Position numbers and translations under genes: made by a program. Shown here one piece after another: positions 25,009-35,000 of a DNA stretch of 64,000 nucleotides. The DNA comes from Sulfobacillus thermosulfidooxidans (GTDB lineage: Bacteria > Bacillota > Sulfobacillia > Sulfobacillales > Sulfobacillaceae). The notes under the pieces are model-generated. The model was given only the letters and a program-made list of their open reading frames with translations. It was not told the DNA's origin and did no database searches. The first letter of the stretch is position 1. The number at the start of each line of letters is the position of its first letter. The stretch is from contig NZ_LGRO01000001.1 of assembly GCF_001280565.1 (NCBI RefSeq), forward strand, positions 2,666,001 to 2,730,000. The letters are read 5' to 3'.

Positions 25009-26358
25009 ATGGTCCACGGAACATTAGACGACTGGGTCAAAGAGATGGATGAGTTAGTGCATGCTCATGGACTCACTCCTCTGCCGACCGAATTTCACCT
25101 CGTATCCGATGAAGATATCTATACTTTATCATCTTACTTTGCGCCAGGACGGTATCGTCACTGGACCCATGGAGAACGGTATTGGATGGCTAAACAGCGG
25201 GATGAACAAGGTCTCGGGAGGATTTATGAGCTTGTGGTTAATGGCGACCCGGCCTTAGCCTACTTGCTGGATAAGAACGCGGATGCTTATAACGTTCTTG
25301 TCATCGGCCATGTTTTAGGCCATACCGATTTTTTTGCTCGCAACCAATTTCTCAGTGCCGTGCGTCGGCCCAATATCGGGATGTGGTTTCGCGAACATGC
25401 CGAGTGGTTGGAAGATCTTCACCGTCAGCGCAGCTTTTCCCGCGTGGAGAAGCTTATTGATGCCGCTCATACGCTCTATCAATTGGTTGACCCGTATTAC
25501 CGAGCACCGGATTTTGTCCGTATTCCCGATAAAGAAAAGAGTAAAGGCCAACAACGTTCGTTTGATTGGGTGAAAGAGCTGTATGAACCCAAAGCCCTCG
25601 ACCACGATGATGACGTGAGCTATGTGCCGGCGTATAAGATCTGGCCTTATACTCAGGATGTTTTGGCTTTGGTTGCAGATTTCGGCCATTTGGCAGATGA
25701 AGAACGCATGGCTTTACGGATGTTGCGGGAGGAAATGCTGTATTTTCAGCCCCAAGCGCGGACGAAGTTCATGAACGAAGGATGGGCAACATTTTGGCAT
25801 GTTCGCCTCACCCGGGAATTTTCGCAATGGGACGCCCAAGATCATATTGAAGCCATGCGTATGCATGCTCTCGTCACGCAAAGCCGCAATTTCTTTAATC
25901 CGTACTACTTTGGGTGGACATTGTGGGAGCTTATTAGCGAACTTCATGGACTCGATACGTGCTTTCAGATTGTTGCGGAACAAACAGATTTGCAGTGGAT
26001 CAACCAGTGGATTACGCCAGACTTGGTGCGATTGGCACAAGACAAAAATTTGTGGCCGTTAGAGCGTCCTATTGACCCGCAAGATCCAAACAAAGGAACA
26101 GAATATTATCCAGTTGAGGATTTGATGCGAGATGTCCAGCGGGTTTTTCTTCCCGATACTCCCGAAATATTTGTGGAGCAAATTGATGCCCAAAGCCATC
26201 GGCTGGACTTGATATACCATGGTGACAAACCCCTGCACAAAGATTACACCCAGGATGTTTTGAATGCGATTGCTTACTTGTGGGGTGGAGATGTGATGCT
26301 GACCAGTGCGCACAAAATCTGGTATGGCAATGAAGCCGATTGGAGAAGGAGGGCTTAA
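25009..26358 (+). CDS. spoVR: SpoVR family protein
   Basis: A 449-residue protein of the SpoVR/YcgB family. Family hallmarks include YHLTLRQ-like N-terminal folding replaced here by EDIYTLSSYFAPGRYRHW, YVLIGH-type VIGHVLGHTDFFARN, and the central LYFQPQARTKFMNEGWATFWHVRL, containing the conserved NEGWA..WH motif. In Bacillus, SpoVR is needed for normal spore cortex formation; its reaction is unknown. ATG 25009 follows CTGGAGG by 8 bases; GTG 25000 overlaps that site. The stop is one base before the prkA start, so the genes are tightly coupled. Confidence 0.93.
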   Translation: MVHGTLDDWVKEMDELVHAHGLTPLPTEFHLVSDEDIYTLSSYFAPGRYRHWTHGERYWMAKQRDEQGLGRIYELVVNGDPALAYLLDKNADAYNVLVIGHVLGHTDFFARNQFLSAVRRPNIGMWFREHAEWLEDLHRQRSFSRVEKLIDAAHTLYQLVDPYYRAPDFVRIPDKEKSKGQQRSFDWVKELYEPKALDHDDDVSYVPAYKIWPYTQDVLALVADFGHLADEERMALRMLREEMLYFQPQARTKFMNEGWATFWHVRLTREFSQWDAQDHIEAMRMHALVTQSRNFFNPYYFGWTLWELISELHGLDTCFQIVAEQTDLQWINQWITPDLVRLAQDKNLWPLERPIDPQDPNKGTEYYPVEDLMRDVQRVFLPDTPEIFVEQIDAQSHRLDLIYHGDKPLHKDYTQDVLNAIAYLWGGDVMLTSAHKIWYGNEADWRRRA

Positions 26359-26359
26359 T

Positions 26360-28261
26360 ATGGCACGATTTGATACAGATTGGTTAACCAAACACCAACC
26401 CCCTCAGGGGGCATGGACATGGGAAGGCACGTTTGCGGATTACCTGATTAAGGTGCAACAAACGCCGTCCATCGCCGATTTGGCCCATGCCCGCATCTAC
26501 CGGATGATTATGTCGCACGGGGTTGAGAAGCTTGAGGGACAAGAAGTTCCCCGATATAAATTCTTTAGTCAAGACATTTTCGGTATTGACGACACCATTA
26601 ATGAAATCGTCGAGTATTTTTCGGCTGCGGCACGTGGGATGGATATTAGACGCCGGATTTTGTTAATGATGGGGAGTCCCGGCACCGGAAAATCGACCAT
26701 TACCGCAATTTTAAAAAAGGGATTGGAAGAATACTCCCGGACCGATGAGGGGGCCCTTTATGCCATTAGTTTTTGTCCCCAACAAGAAGAACCATTACAT
26801 TTATTGCCGGAGGCTGCCCGCCGCGAATTTATGCAAGAAACCGGTGTGACGATTGAAGGCGATTTATGTCCTTATTGCCAGTGGATGATTGATCATGAAT
26901 ATCAAGGACGCTTACAAGAAGTGCCCGTCAAACGCGTCTTAATTTCTGAATCGCGCAGAATCGGCATTGGGACTTTTGCTCCTTCGGATAGCAAGGTTCA
27001 GGACATTAGCGAACTTGTAGGTTCGATGGATCTCTCGACAATTTCACGCTATGGTTCGGAATCTGATCCCCGTGCGTACCGGTTTGATGGAGCGTTCAAT
27101 GCGGCTAACCGGGGAATTATGGAGTTTATAGAAATGTTAAAAGCCCAACCAGATTTTCTGCATGGGTTATTGACATTGGCCCAGGAGCGAAAGATTAAAG
27201 TGGGACGTTTTGGCTTGTTTGATGCCGATGAAGCCATTATTGCCCATACCAATGAAAATGAATTTGAACGTTTTGTCAGCAACAAGGCGTATGAGGCGTT
27301 GCATAACCGGGTCCTGTTAATTAAAGTGCCGTATAACCTGACCGTCAGTCAAGAAATCCGGACCTATCAAAAGATGATGAACCTGGGAGGACAAAAACTC
27401 GGTAAGCACATTGCGCCGAATACGCTCAAAGTGGCGGCAATGTTTGGCGTCGGTACAAGACTCGCGCGAGATGCCAAATTTTCCATCAAGGAAAAACTCA
27501 CACTTTATGATGGCAAAGAGTTACCTGATGTGCAGCAACGGGAAATCAACCGGGTTCGGGAACTGGCTCGTAAGCAAGGTGAAGGATTTCAAGGCATTTC
27601 GCCCCGGCATATTCTAGATGCCTTGTCTTATGCTATGGCGAGTGATAAAGAGCCTTGCGTCACCCCTACTGCGATGTTGCGGGCTATTCGGGAAAGCTTT
27701 GAGCAGCACATTACGCAGGTCAAAAACCAAGATTTATTGGAAGCGCTGAAAGCGACCCATGAATTATATGATGAAGCCGCCAAAAATGAGATTCAAAGGG
27801 CCTTTGTCGATTCGTTTCAAGATGCGGCGCAGTTATTGTATGACAACTATTTGGAACATGCTGAAGCTCGTATCATGCATTCGACGGTTAAAGACCCGGT
27901 TACGGGAGAAGAAGTCGAACCCAACGAAAAGATTTTGCAAGATCTGGAGAAGGCCCTTGGCATTAGTGATGCCGCGGCCACGGCATTTCGCCAAGAGATG
28001 GTGAATAAGGCAGGAGCCATGGCCCGCAGAGGCCAATCACTCAGTTGGGATTCCCATCCCAAAATGAAGGAGGCCATTGAAAAGAAATTATTTGCCGATG
28101 TGGCCAACCTTGTCAAAGTCACGACGTCCACGAAAGTGTTGAACGATCAACAAAAAAACCGGGTCATGGAGGTTAAGCGGCGGTTAATTGATGATATGGG
28201 ATATTGCGAGCATTGTGCTCAAGAGCTGTTGGATTATGTAGGCTATTTGTTGACCAAATAA
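26360..28261 (+). CDS. prkA: PrkA family serine protein kinase/AAA+ protein
   Basis: A 633-residue protein with an N-terminal AAA+ module and a C-terminal region distantly like protein kinases. The P-loop is GSPGTGKST (105-113). A segment with CPYCQW and downstream CEHCAQ supplies paired cysteines. In Bacillus subtilis PrkA affects sporulation; the AAA+ part has been described as ATP-dependent protease-like in some reports, so the activity is debated. ATG 26360 follows AAGGAGGG with good spacing and lies one base past the spoVR stop; an upstream ATG at 26306 is inside spoVR and is not needed. Confidence 0.93.
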   Translation: MARFDTDWLTKHQPPQGAWTWEGTFADYLIKVQQTPSIADLAHARIYRMIMSHGVEKLEGQEVPRYKFFSQDIFGIDDTINEIVEYFSAAARGMDIRRRILLMMGSPGTGKSTITAILKKGLEEYSRTDEGALYAISFCPQQEEPLHLLPEAARREFMQETGVTIEGDLCPYCQWMIDHEYQGRLQEVPVKRVLISESRRIGIGTFAPSDSKVQDISELVGSMDLSTISRYGSESDPRAYRFDGAFNAANRGIMEFIEMLKAQPDFLHGLLTLAQERKIKVGRFGLFDADEAIIAHTNENEFERFVSNKAYEALHNRVLLIKVPYNLTVSQEIRTYQKMMNLGGQKLGKHIAPNTLKVAAMFGVGTRLARDAKFSIKEKLTLYDGKELPDVQQREINRVRELARKQGEGFQGISPRHILDALSYAMASDKEPCVTPTAMLRAIRESFEQHITQVKNQDLLEALKATHELYDEAAKNEIQRAFVDSFQDAAQLLYDNYLEHAEARIMHSTVKDPVTGEEVEPNEKILQDLEKALGISDAAATAFRQEMVNKAGAMARRGQSLSWDSHPKMKEAIEKKLFADVANLVKVTTSTKVLNDQQKNRVMEVKRRLIDDMGYCEHCAQELLDYVGYLLTK

Positions 28262-28316
28262 TGATTTTGTTATCGCCACTAAAGACTAGTTCCGCTATAC
28301 TATATTCCGTAAGAGA

Positions 28317-28344
28317 TGAAGCCATGGATTAATCCATGGCTTCA
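28317..28344. promoter_or_regulatory. Perfect 28-base palindrome upstream of 28375
   Basis: TGAAGCCATGGA-TTAA-TCCATGGCTTCA is exactly self-complementary. It can form a hairpin with a 12-base stem and TTAA loop, but no T run follows, so a factor-independent terminator is unlikely. It lies between a TATACT box at 28296-28301 and the ribosome site of the next gene. It could be an operator or a 5' mRNA hairpin. Confidence 0.55.
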
Positions 28345-28374
28345 AGAATCATTGGGTTTAGGAGGGTATTTTTT

Positions 28375-28749
28375 ATGGGAAAGTCCATTGCCTGGATTCT
28401 AGGCGGCCTTGTCGTAGTGGTGGGGTCATTTTTGATGACCGATGCTGTGCATGTTTGGGGACTTAACCAGCGCTATGCCGTCAGCATCGAAAATCCCGAG
28501 GCCGGATCGGCTTCGGCGTATGAAGTCAAAGTCTATGTGCCAGCCGGAAACGGTCAAATTACTTATCAAATCAATCATGCCGGTCTTGTTAATAAAGTGA
28601 CCGTGAATGAACAACCGACGGCACGGTGGGTAAACTTAGGAACATTTTCTTCGAAGGACCAAGGGAATTTTACGGTTGAAGAATTGAATGTTCCAGAGCG
28701 GACTCAAGGCCCGTCGGCAGGACCATTAACGCAGTTTATTCCTCAATAA
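28375..28749 (+). CDS. Hypothetical membrane-anchored protein, 124 residues
   Basis: The N-terminus (KSIAWILGGLVVVVGSFLM) is a single membrane anchor or uncleaved signal; the remainder is a small beta-rich extracytoplasmic domain with no cysteine. ATG 28375 is 7 bases after TTAGGAGGG; an upstream ATG at 28336 lies within the palindrome and is rejected. The family is not recognised. A TATACT box and the palindrome upstream, with a terminator at 28780, suggest that it is its own transcription unit. Confidence 0.7.
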   Translation: MGKSIAWILGGLVVVVGSFLMTDAVHVWGLNQRYAVSIENPEAGSASAYEVKVYVPAGNGQITYQINHAGLVNKVTVNEQPTARWVNLGTFSSKDQGNFTVEELNVPERTQGPSAGPLTQFIPQ

Positions 28750-28779
28750 TTCGACATTATCCCTATAATGGTTCCACCT

Positions 28780-28819
28780 AAAACCCCAAGAGACCGGATT
28801 TATGGCTTCTTGGGGTTTT
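28780..28819 (+). terminator. Intrinsic terminator
   Basis: A perfect 12-base stem, AAAACCCCAAGA and TCTTGGGGTTTT, with a 16-base loop lies 31 bases after the hypothetical membrane-anchored gene. The T-rich right arm ends the transcript; the A-rich left arm would allow function from the opposite strand too. Confidence 0.8.
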
Positions 28820-29046
28820 GTGTGATGATTCATCAGCGGTTTTTCCCAGCAGGCTCTATGGATTCTCGTGTAAGATAAAAGACATGGGGCGAGCGAGACA
28901 TTTCTCACCCAATTTTAAATTTGCTATGCTGTAATACGGTGTGATGATGTGAAAAGAGTATGTCAAAAATTATCACAGCGTTTATTAATTCATCTCATAA
29001 TAGCGGATACAAGGTATAAGAATTTAGGGGAGAGATTACCGAGCTC

Positions 29047-30285
29047 ATGGATTTCAAACCGCTCCGTTTTATCTTTTTGACCCAATATTATCCACCAGAA
29101 CCTGGGGCTGCATCATTGCGGTTAGAAGCTATGGCTCAGGAACTGACCCGAAGAGGACATTCGGTGGTGGTGGTGACGGCATTGCCTCATCATCTGGGCA
29201 CCGGGGCAAAACGCCAACCGTTTATGGTGCGCGAAACGATTCGCGGCATTGAGGTTGTTCGTATGTGGATTTGGCGTATTTCACCCACCAAAAGATTTTG
29301 GTGGCGTCTGCTCAATTATTTTTCGTTTGTGGTAACAAGTTTTTGGGGACTCCGCCAATTTTCGCCCCCGGATTATTTACTGGTAGAATCCCCTCCGTTA
29401 TTTTTGGGAATTACAGCACGTTTGTATTCCAAGTTCTATCATGTGCCTTATATCTTATCGATCTCCGATCTCTGGCCAGAATCGGCTGTTGCTTTGGGCC
29501 TGGTTAAAAATCCTTGGTTAATCCGGGTAACAAAGGGGTTAGAACTGTCGTTGTATCGCCATGCCCATTATGTTTCTACGGTTACCCTGGGCATTCGACA
29601 GGCGGTGATTGATACTCAGACTATCGAGCCAAGCCGCGTGCTATTTTTTCCCAATGGCGTAGACTTGGATCAGTTTCCTCAATTGCCTGCTCAAGAGTCG
29701 TTGCGGCGAAAATTTGGTGGACCGGAGACGAAAATTTTTCTTTATCCGGGCACTTTAGGTTATGCGCAAGGGTTGGACGTTATCATTGATGCCGCAGTAC
29801 ATCTTAAAAACGAACCGGATATTGTTTTTGTCCTGGTCGGGGAAGGACCCGTAAAACAACATTTGCTTCAGCGAGTGCAAACGGAAGGCCTGACTAATGT
29901 TTTTTTCGAGGCATTGCAACCAGTTGAAAAAATGCCGGAATATTTTGCAATTTCAAGAGCGGTTGTGGTGCCGTTGCGCAAGCACCCGCTATTTCTTGGT
30001 GCCCGTCCTTCTAAAGTGTTTCCGGCCTGGTCCGCTAAAATTCCGATTATCTATGTCGGAGAAGGGGAAATGGCGGAACTGGTTCGCAAATCAGCAGGAG
30101 GGATGGTGGTGCCGCCTGAAGATGGCGAGGGTTTAGCCAATGCGGTAATGCACTTAGCGCATATGGAGGAGGAGTCGTGGAAACAAATGGGACAACGGGG
30201 CTGGCAATTTGTTCATGACCACTATACCTGGCAACATATTGCTGATGAATGGTTAAAGGGGATTCAACCCCGTCCGGGCCTATGA
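29047..30285 (+). CDS. Family 4 glycosyltransferase (WcaI-like)
   Basis: A 412-residue GT-B enzyme. The N-terminus (FLTQYYPPEPGAASLRLEAMA) is the acceptor-domain signature of colanic-acid-type GT4 enzymes such as WcaI. The donor domain has KIFLYPGTLGYAQGLDVII, FVLVGEGPVKQHL and then ISRAVVVPLRKHPLFLGARPSK. The usual E-x7-E pair is less obvious than in other GT4 genes here. It should add a hexose to a polyprenyl-linked chain at the inner membrane face. It is coupled to the next glycosyltransferase by a four-base ATGA overlap. Confidence 0.86.
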   Translation: MDFKPLRFIFLTQYYPPEPGAASLRLEAMAQELTRRGHSVVVVTALPHHLGTGAKRQPFMVRETIRGIEVVRMWIWRISPTKRFWWRLLNYFSFVVTSFWGLRQFSPPDYLLVESPPLFLGITARLYSKFYHVPYILSISDLWPESAVALGLVKNPWLIRVTKGLELSLYRHAHYVSTVTLGIRQAVIDTQTIEPSRVLFFPNGVDLDQFPQLPAQESLRRKFGGPETKIFLYPGTLGYAQGLDVIIDAAVHLKNEPDIVFVLVGEGPVKQHLLQRVQTEGLTNVFFEALQPVEKMPEYFAISRAVVVPLRKHPLFLGARPSKVFPAWSAKIPIIYVGEGEMAELVRKSAGGMVVPPEDGEGLANAVMHLAHMEEESWKQMGQRGWQFVHDHYTWQHIADEWLKGIQPRPGL

Positions 30286-31358
30286 CCAAACCCCGTCTTC
30301 TACTCATCGGCCATTACCCCTTAGATACGCTTGACCGTGCCCCCAAAGTGCGTATTATGCATATGGCTGAATCACTCGCGAAAATCAGTACTCTGACCAT
30401 TATCGCCGGCACGCGTCAAGAGCGAGCGATATGGTTTGATGAGGCATTGAAACGCGGAGTCTTGGACGCGATTGATGCGGTTTATGTGGAAAGTGCCAGT
30501 TCCTTCGCAACGCCAGCTGATATAAGATTTCTTTGGGCAGTCAAACGCAAAGCGATCCCGCTGGCCATTTACGTTCGGGATTACTACCAACGTTTTCCCA
30601 AATTATATCCACCCAAAAATTATCGTGAACGCGTGATGAAATGGCTTTATGTGCTCACGCTTTTCGCATACCGCTATCTTGCCGATATCATTTATGTGCC
30701 CTCAAGAGCACTCGGTCAGTTGGTCGGAGGAAAAGAGATTCGTCTTCTTCCTCCTGGTGGGGTTTTATATCCTGTGCCGCCCTTAATAAAACCGAGCCAA
30801 CAACCCGAACCATGGATTTTGTATGTGGGCGCAGGCGGTCCTTATGATGGAGTTGATTTATTAATCAAAGCCGTGCACAAACTTCATCAATCGATGCCGG
30901 ATGTGCATCTGGCATTGGTGATGCGACGTGCGGAATGGCCTAAATTATCCCCAGTTTCTTATATCACACTGGTTGAAGCTCACGGTCAGGGTCTCGAATA
31001 TTGGTATGCTCGTGCCTCCGTGGCTGTCATTCCCCGGCGCGATACGGCCTATACCCGCTTGGCATGGCCCGTTAAATTGATGGATTATCTGTCGCATGGG
31101 CTTGGCGTAATAGTGACCGATCAATCCGAAGCAGCACGGTTTGTGGAACGCTATCAGGTCGGCCAAATGAGCCAGCCTGATAGCGAATCTTTAGCTAAGA
31201 CCCTAGAAAGCTGCTTGCGTTCACCCCAGTTGCTGGATCTCTATGCTCACAATGCGCGCCGGGTTATTGAACAAGAACATAGTTGGGATCACCGGGCGCA
31301 AACATTAGTGGCAGATTTGCTGGCTAAGAAATCCTTAGGAACTAAACGTGGCCTGTGA
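30282..31358 (+). CDS. Glycosyltransferase, GT-B fold
   Basis: A 358-residue protein whose C-terminal half fits a GT-B donor domain (PWILYVGAGGPYDGVDLLI, then IPRRDTAYTRLAWPVKLMDYL and SHGLGVIVTD). The N-terminal half is less typical of family 4. ATG 30282 overlaps the previous stop as ATGA and is clearly better than the longer frame from 30249. The last 24 bases overlap the end of the convergent lipoprotein gene. The donor sugar is unknown; pairing with the preceding gene suggests that they build one disaccharide unit. Confidence 0.78.
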   Translation: MTKPRLLLIGHYPLDTLDRAPKVRIMHMAESLAKISTLTIIAGTRQERAIWFDEALKRGVLDAIDAVYVESASSFATPADIRFLWAVKRKAIPLAIYVRDYYQRFPKLYPPKNYRERVMKWLYVLTLFAYRYLADIIYVPSRALGQLVGGKEIRLLPPGGVLYPVPPLIKPSQQPEPWILYVGAGGPYDGVDLLIKAVHKLHQSMPDVHLALVMRRAEWPKLSPVSYITLVEAHGQGLEYWYARASVAVIPRRDTAYTRLAWPVKLMDYLSHGLGVIVTDQSEAARFVERYQVGQMSQPDSESLAKTLESCLRSPQLLDLYAHNARRVIEQEHSWDHRAQTLVADLLAKKSLGTKRGL

Positions 31359-31997
31359 GCTGGTCGGGTCAGTGGTGCCATTAAACACCAGTTCATAGGA
31401 TGACCGGGCCGGGACAAGAACGGTGATGTCTCCTGTCAAAGGTCTATCTGGCAGTATTTGGGTTACGTCGGCGCTAGGACTTTTTGGTGTAGGAGGATAA
31501 GGGAATAAGGAGTTATTTTCATTTAAACCCTTTAAGGAAAAATCATTCCAGCTATAAGATCTGTTGCCAGCTAGCACACTGACGTCATTTAAGGCAAGAC
31601 CAATTATCCCTGAGGTAGGATTTTCCACCTTAAGGGTAAGCAAATCAACTTGTAACGATTGCCCATTAATTGTGGTGGTCCCCTCATTTGTGGCGTGTTC
31701 AACCACAATGTGAAGCTCCTGGTACGATCCGGCTCCCGGCGGCGGAGGCGGGGTTACCGATTGTTCTTGGCTTGGTGTGGTGGATGAGGGACTTGATGAT
31801 GAAGATAGAGAACTTGGCGCCACACTGGGTGAGGGGCTCAAAGAGGGCGAGGGGGACGATGTTGGCACTGCCGAGGAATGGGTTTGAACTGTGTGATGGG
31901 TGGTGGATGCGCTGTGAAAGCCGCATCCCGCCAAAATCATCATCAGAGGTAGAGGCACTGCTAACAACCGGTAAGAGCGTTTCGACACACGTATCAT
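31335..31997 (-). CDS. Lipoprotein with Ser/Pro-rich linker
   Basis: A 220-residue predicted lipoprotein. The lipobox LAGC places the lipidated cysteine at residue 25. Residues about 28-95 are almost wholly Ser, Thr and Pro, a flexible wall-spanning linker, and residues about 96-220 form a beta-rich domain resembling DUF4352-type extracellular modules (LKVENPTSGIIGLALNDVSV). The function is unknown. It lies 82 bases downstream of, and in the same direction as, the GH18 protein gene, so the two may share a transcript. Its end overlaps the convergent glycosyltransferase gene by 24 bases. Confidence 0.75.
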   Translation of the reverse strand: MIRVSKRSYRLLAVPLPLMMILAGCGFHSASTTHHTVQTHSSAVPTSSPSPSLSPSPSVAPSSLSSSSSPSSTTPSQEQSVTPPPPPGAGSYQELHIVVEHATNEGTTTINGQSLQVDLLTLKVENPTSGIIGLALNDVSVLAGNRSYSWNDFSLKGLNENNSLFPYPPTPKSPSADVTQILPDRPLTGDITVLVPARSSYELVFNGTTDPTSSQATFSS

Positions 31998-32079
31998 AGC
32001 AAGACACCTTTCTGTAACGATGCTGAGTAGGCTAATAGCTGAATCTTTTCACGCATTCGATCATAGCACGAATGTCGAA

Positions 32080-35000
32080 TTATGGCTGGCCATGAAATAC
32101 CGGAGTTAATTGGGCCATATCTGTCCAATATCCGGTCGTTTCAAACGGCAAGCGCCATGCAGCAATGCCGCCCAAATGATTGGCTAATGCCAATTCGATC
32201 CGGTCTTTAATGGACCTAGATGTTTCGGACCAATAAATATTTTGGCCAATATTCCACTGATTAATGACTTGCTGCAAGGCTTGGGCTGTTGCTGCGTCAT
32301 AGACTCCGGGCGTTTGGGTGTTTACCGAAAAATCCTGTTGAAAAGCCTCGAGGGCACTTTGAGTGGCCGAGCCAAAATACCCATCGGTCCATAGCCAGGG
32401 CCTTGGGGTTTGACCGTTTTGGAGGGCGTACTGCAGCAACACAATATTTAACAGATTTTGTAAGTTTGCAACTTCGGGGGAATAGGCATTCCCATTTTGG
32501 ATAGACAGCCCAGGGGATGGTGCTTGGGCCAAAGGACCCGCCGTAAATACGATCTCTTTTTCCACGGGATCCCATAATGGAGTGATATTTTGTTGTTGTA
32601 ATAAGCTTTGGATGGCGCGGTAACTCACGGCTCCTTGTCCCACCACACCGTTATTGGTGACGGTCCATTCGTGTCCATAAGGAGCCACTCCCAAAATAAT
32701 TTGACTGGGATTGACGCCCTGTGCTAGGGCGTTTTGTACTAGTTGGCTGACCCAAGGATATCCCGCGGTAGGTCCTGGCCACGTGCTCGAGTTATGCTCG
32801 GGATAAGCCATCATATTTATGAAATTGACATAGGGAGCTATGGCCTGATAGTTGTAGATGGTGTCCGGATAACTTGATGGATAAACAGCGACCATCAGTA
32901 GTTTATTGTCTTGATGCAGGGCAGTCCCGAGTTGCTGAATAAAATTCGTATATTGCTGTGACGCCTGTTGTAAGCTAAGACCGCCATCCCCGTTGTTTTC
33001 AAAATCGATGGTGATTCCATCGAAATTATATTGATTGACCAGGTTGACAATTTGCTGGACAAGTGATGACACATCTTGTGGTGTGGAGATGGGACCATTA
33101 CCAGGACTGTAATAGTTGCCAATAGAGGGTAACACCATGACCCCTTCTTGATGGGCTTGTTGGGTCACATATTGGACGTTGTTTAGTCCGTTGATCAACG
33201 GGGCTGCGTAAGAGCCTTGGGTGGACCAACTGGTAATATTCCAATTACCACTGGCGTCTTGAGACAAATTAAACCAGGCAGGATTAATCACCGACAATTC
33301 GTTGCCATGTTGAAGAAGATCTTCAAATGACGAATTGTTGACACCATTAGGGAAATTGTCCACAAAAAAGCCATAACCCATTGAGAGAAACCCGTTAAAT
33401 TGCTGTAACGGTGTGGGAGCCGTGGAACTCGTGGCTGTGATAGGCGATTCGATCACGCTTACCACATTGGACGGGATGGACAAAGACGGCCCGTCTCCAA
33501 AACTATAGGCTTGGCCTTGGCTGGTAATAATATCGTAGCCTTGTTGGTCAAAACTGGGAAGGAGTTCTTCCGCACCCGTGGCATTTGGGGATGGTTCGCC
33601 ATAAATTTTGGCGTCCCCGAATGCCGTGACGGTACCGTTAGACTGTAAGATCCAATATCCTTGCCCGTCTAATGTTGGCACGATTTGCACCGCGGGGGAA
33701 GGCGGTGGACTAGACGGACTAGATGGATCAGGGGATTGCGACGATATTCCTGGTATTGTGGTGCTTTCTAAATCGCTGCCCATTTTAAGTCCGGCAATGA
33801 CTTGGGATGATGGAACGGTCACGACATTTTGAAAACTGTAACCTAAATTATACAAAACGGTAGGATTGGGAATGTGCCGCAATACGCCGTTTTGGTCGAG
33901 ATAGACGGGACTTTGACCTTGAACTTGTAATAGAGTTCCTGTGGGGAAAGCCCGGGAAGGTGTCGTCAAAGTCGGTCCTATAGGCAAGTTGGGCAGCGAG
34001 GGGACTTTGAGGACTTGATTCCATTGATACCCCATTTCTAAAAATACATTCGCATTGGCAATATGTTGAAGAACCCCATTATTAACCATATAGATTTGGG
34101 GCGTGCCTTGTTGTTGTATTAAAGTTCCCGATGGATAATACGTCACGGGAGTATTCAATGTCGGACCCATAGGCCAGTTAGCCCCTAATTGGCTAACGCT
34201 TACAATAGGCTGTCCAATCAGACCCATTTGCACAAATGTTGACCAGTTGCCAATATGATGCAAAACGCCCTGCATCACCAAATAAATAGCATGATGCCCC
34301 GTCACTTGAAGCAATGTGCCCGACGGATAAGGCGTTACGAGAGGGTTGCCAATATTCATACCTGTCAATGAGGGCACGACCTGAATCTGATTCCACTGGT
34401 AACCCATGGAAAGAAACATGGCCGCACTAGGTATATGATGCAGGGTGCCGTTTTCGACTACCCAGACAGGAGCCGTGCCTTGTTGTTGAACAAGTGTTCC
34501 ATTGGGATAGGATGCTGTTGAATTGGTGGTGGCATTGCTTGTCGAGGTGGCTGATGTACTCAGAGAGCCATAATTTTTCGCATCCCCGAATGCTTCGACT
34601 TGTCCATTTTGACTGACAATCCAATAACCTTGGCCATCTGGTGTGGTGGCAATACTTGAGACATTTGAATTCGTGGCATTGCCATAACTCGTAGCATTGC
34701 CCAGAGCATAGACAGTGCCGTTTTGGGTTAATACATAAGCGCCTTGACCTGACGGGGTCACTGCCATGGACAGAGCTCGGGCACTACCGGATGGTAAGGA
34801 CGGGAACGATGTAGCATCACCAAACGCGTAAATATGACCATCCTGCGTTAAAATCCAATATCCACGGTAGTCTGGAGTTGGAACAAGTTGGATGGCTGGT
34901 GATGAGGTGGAGGCATTAATGGTGGTCAAATCCCCATAAAACGGGACATTGCCATTCACCGTAACCTGTCCATTAGAAGACAAAGCATAAGAACCACGGC

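Noticed and set aside
31335-31358. Possible frameshift where two convergent genes overlap
   Set aside because: Both proteins read cleanly to their stops; a 24-base tail overlap is acceptable.
33757-34509. Possible CRISPR-like repeat array
   Set aside because: The repeats are long, diverged and in frame inside the GH18 gene, with no uniform spacers.
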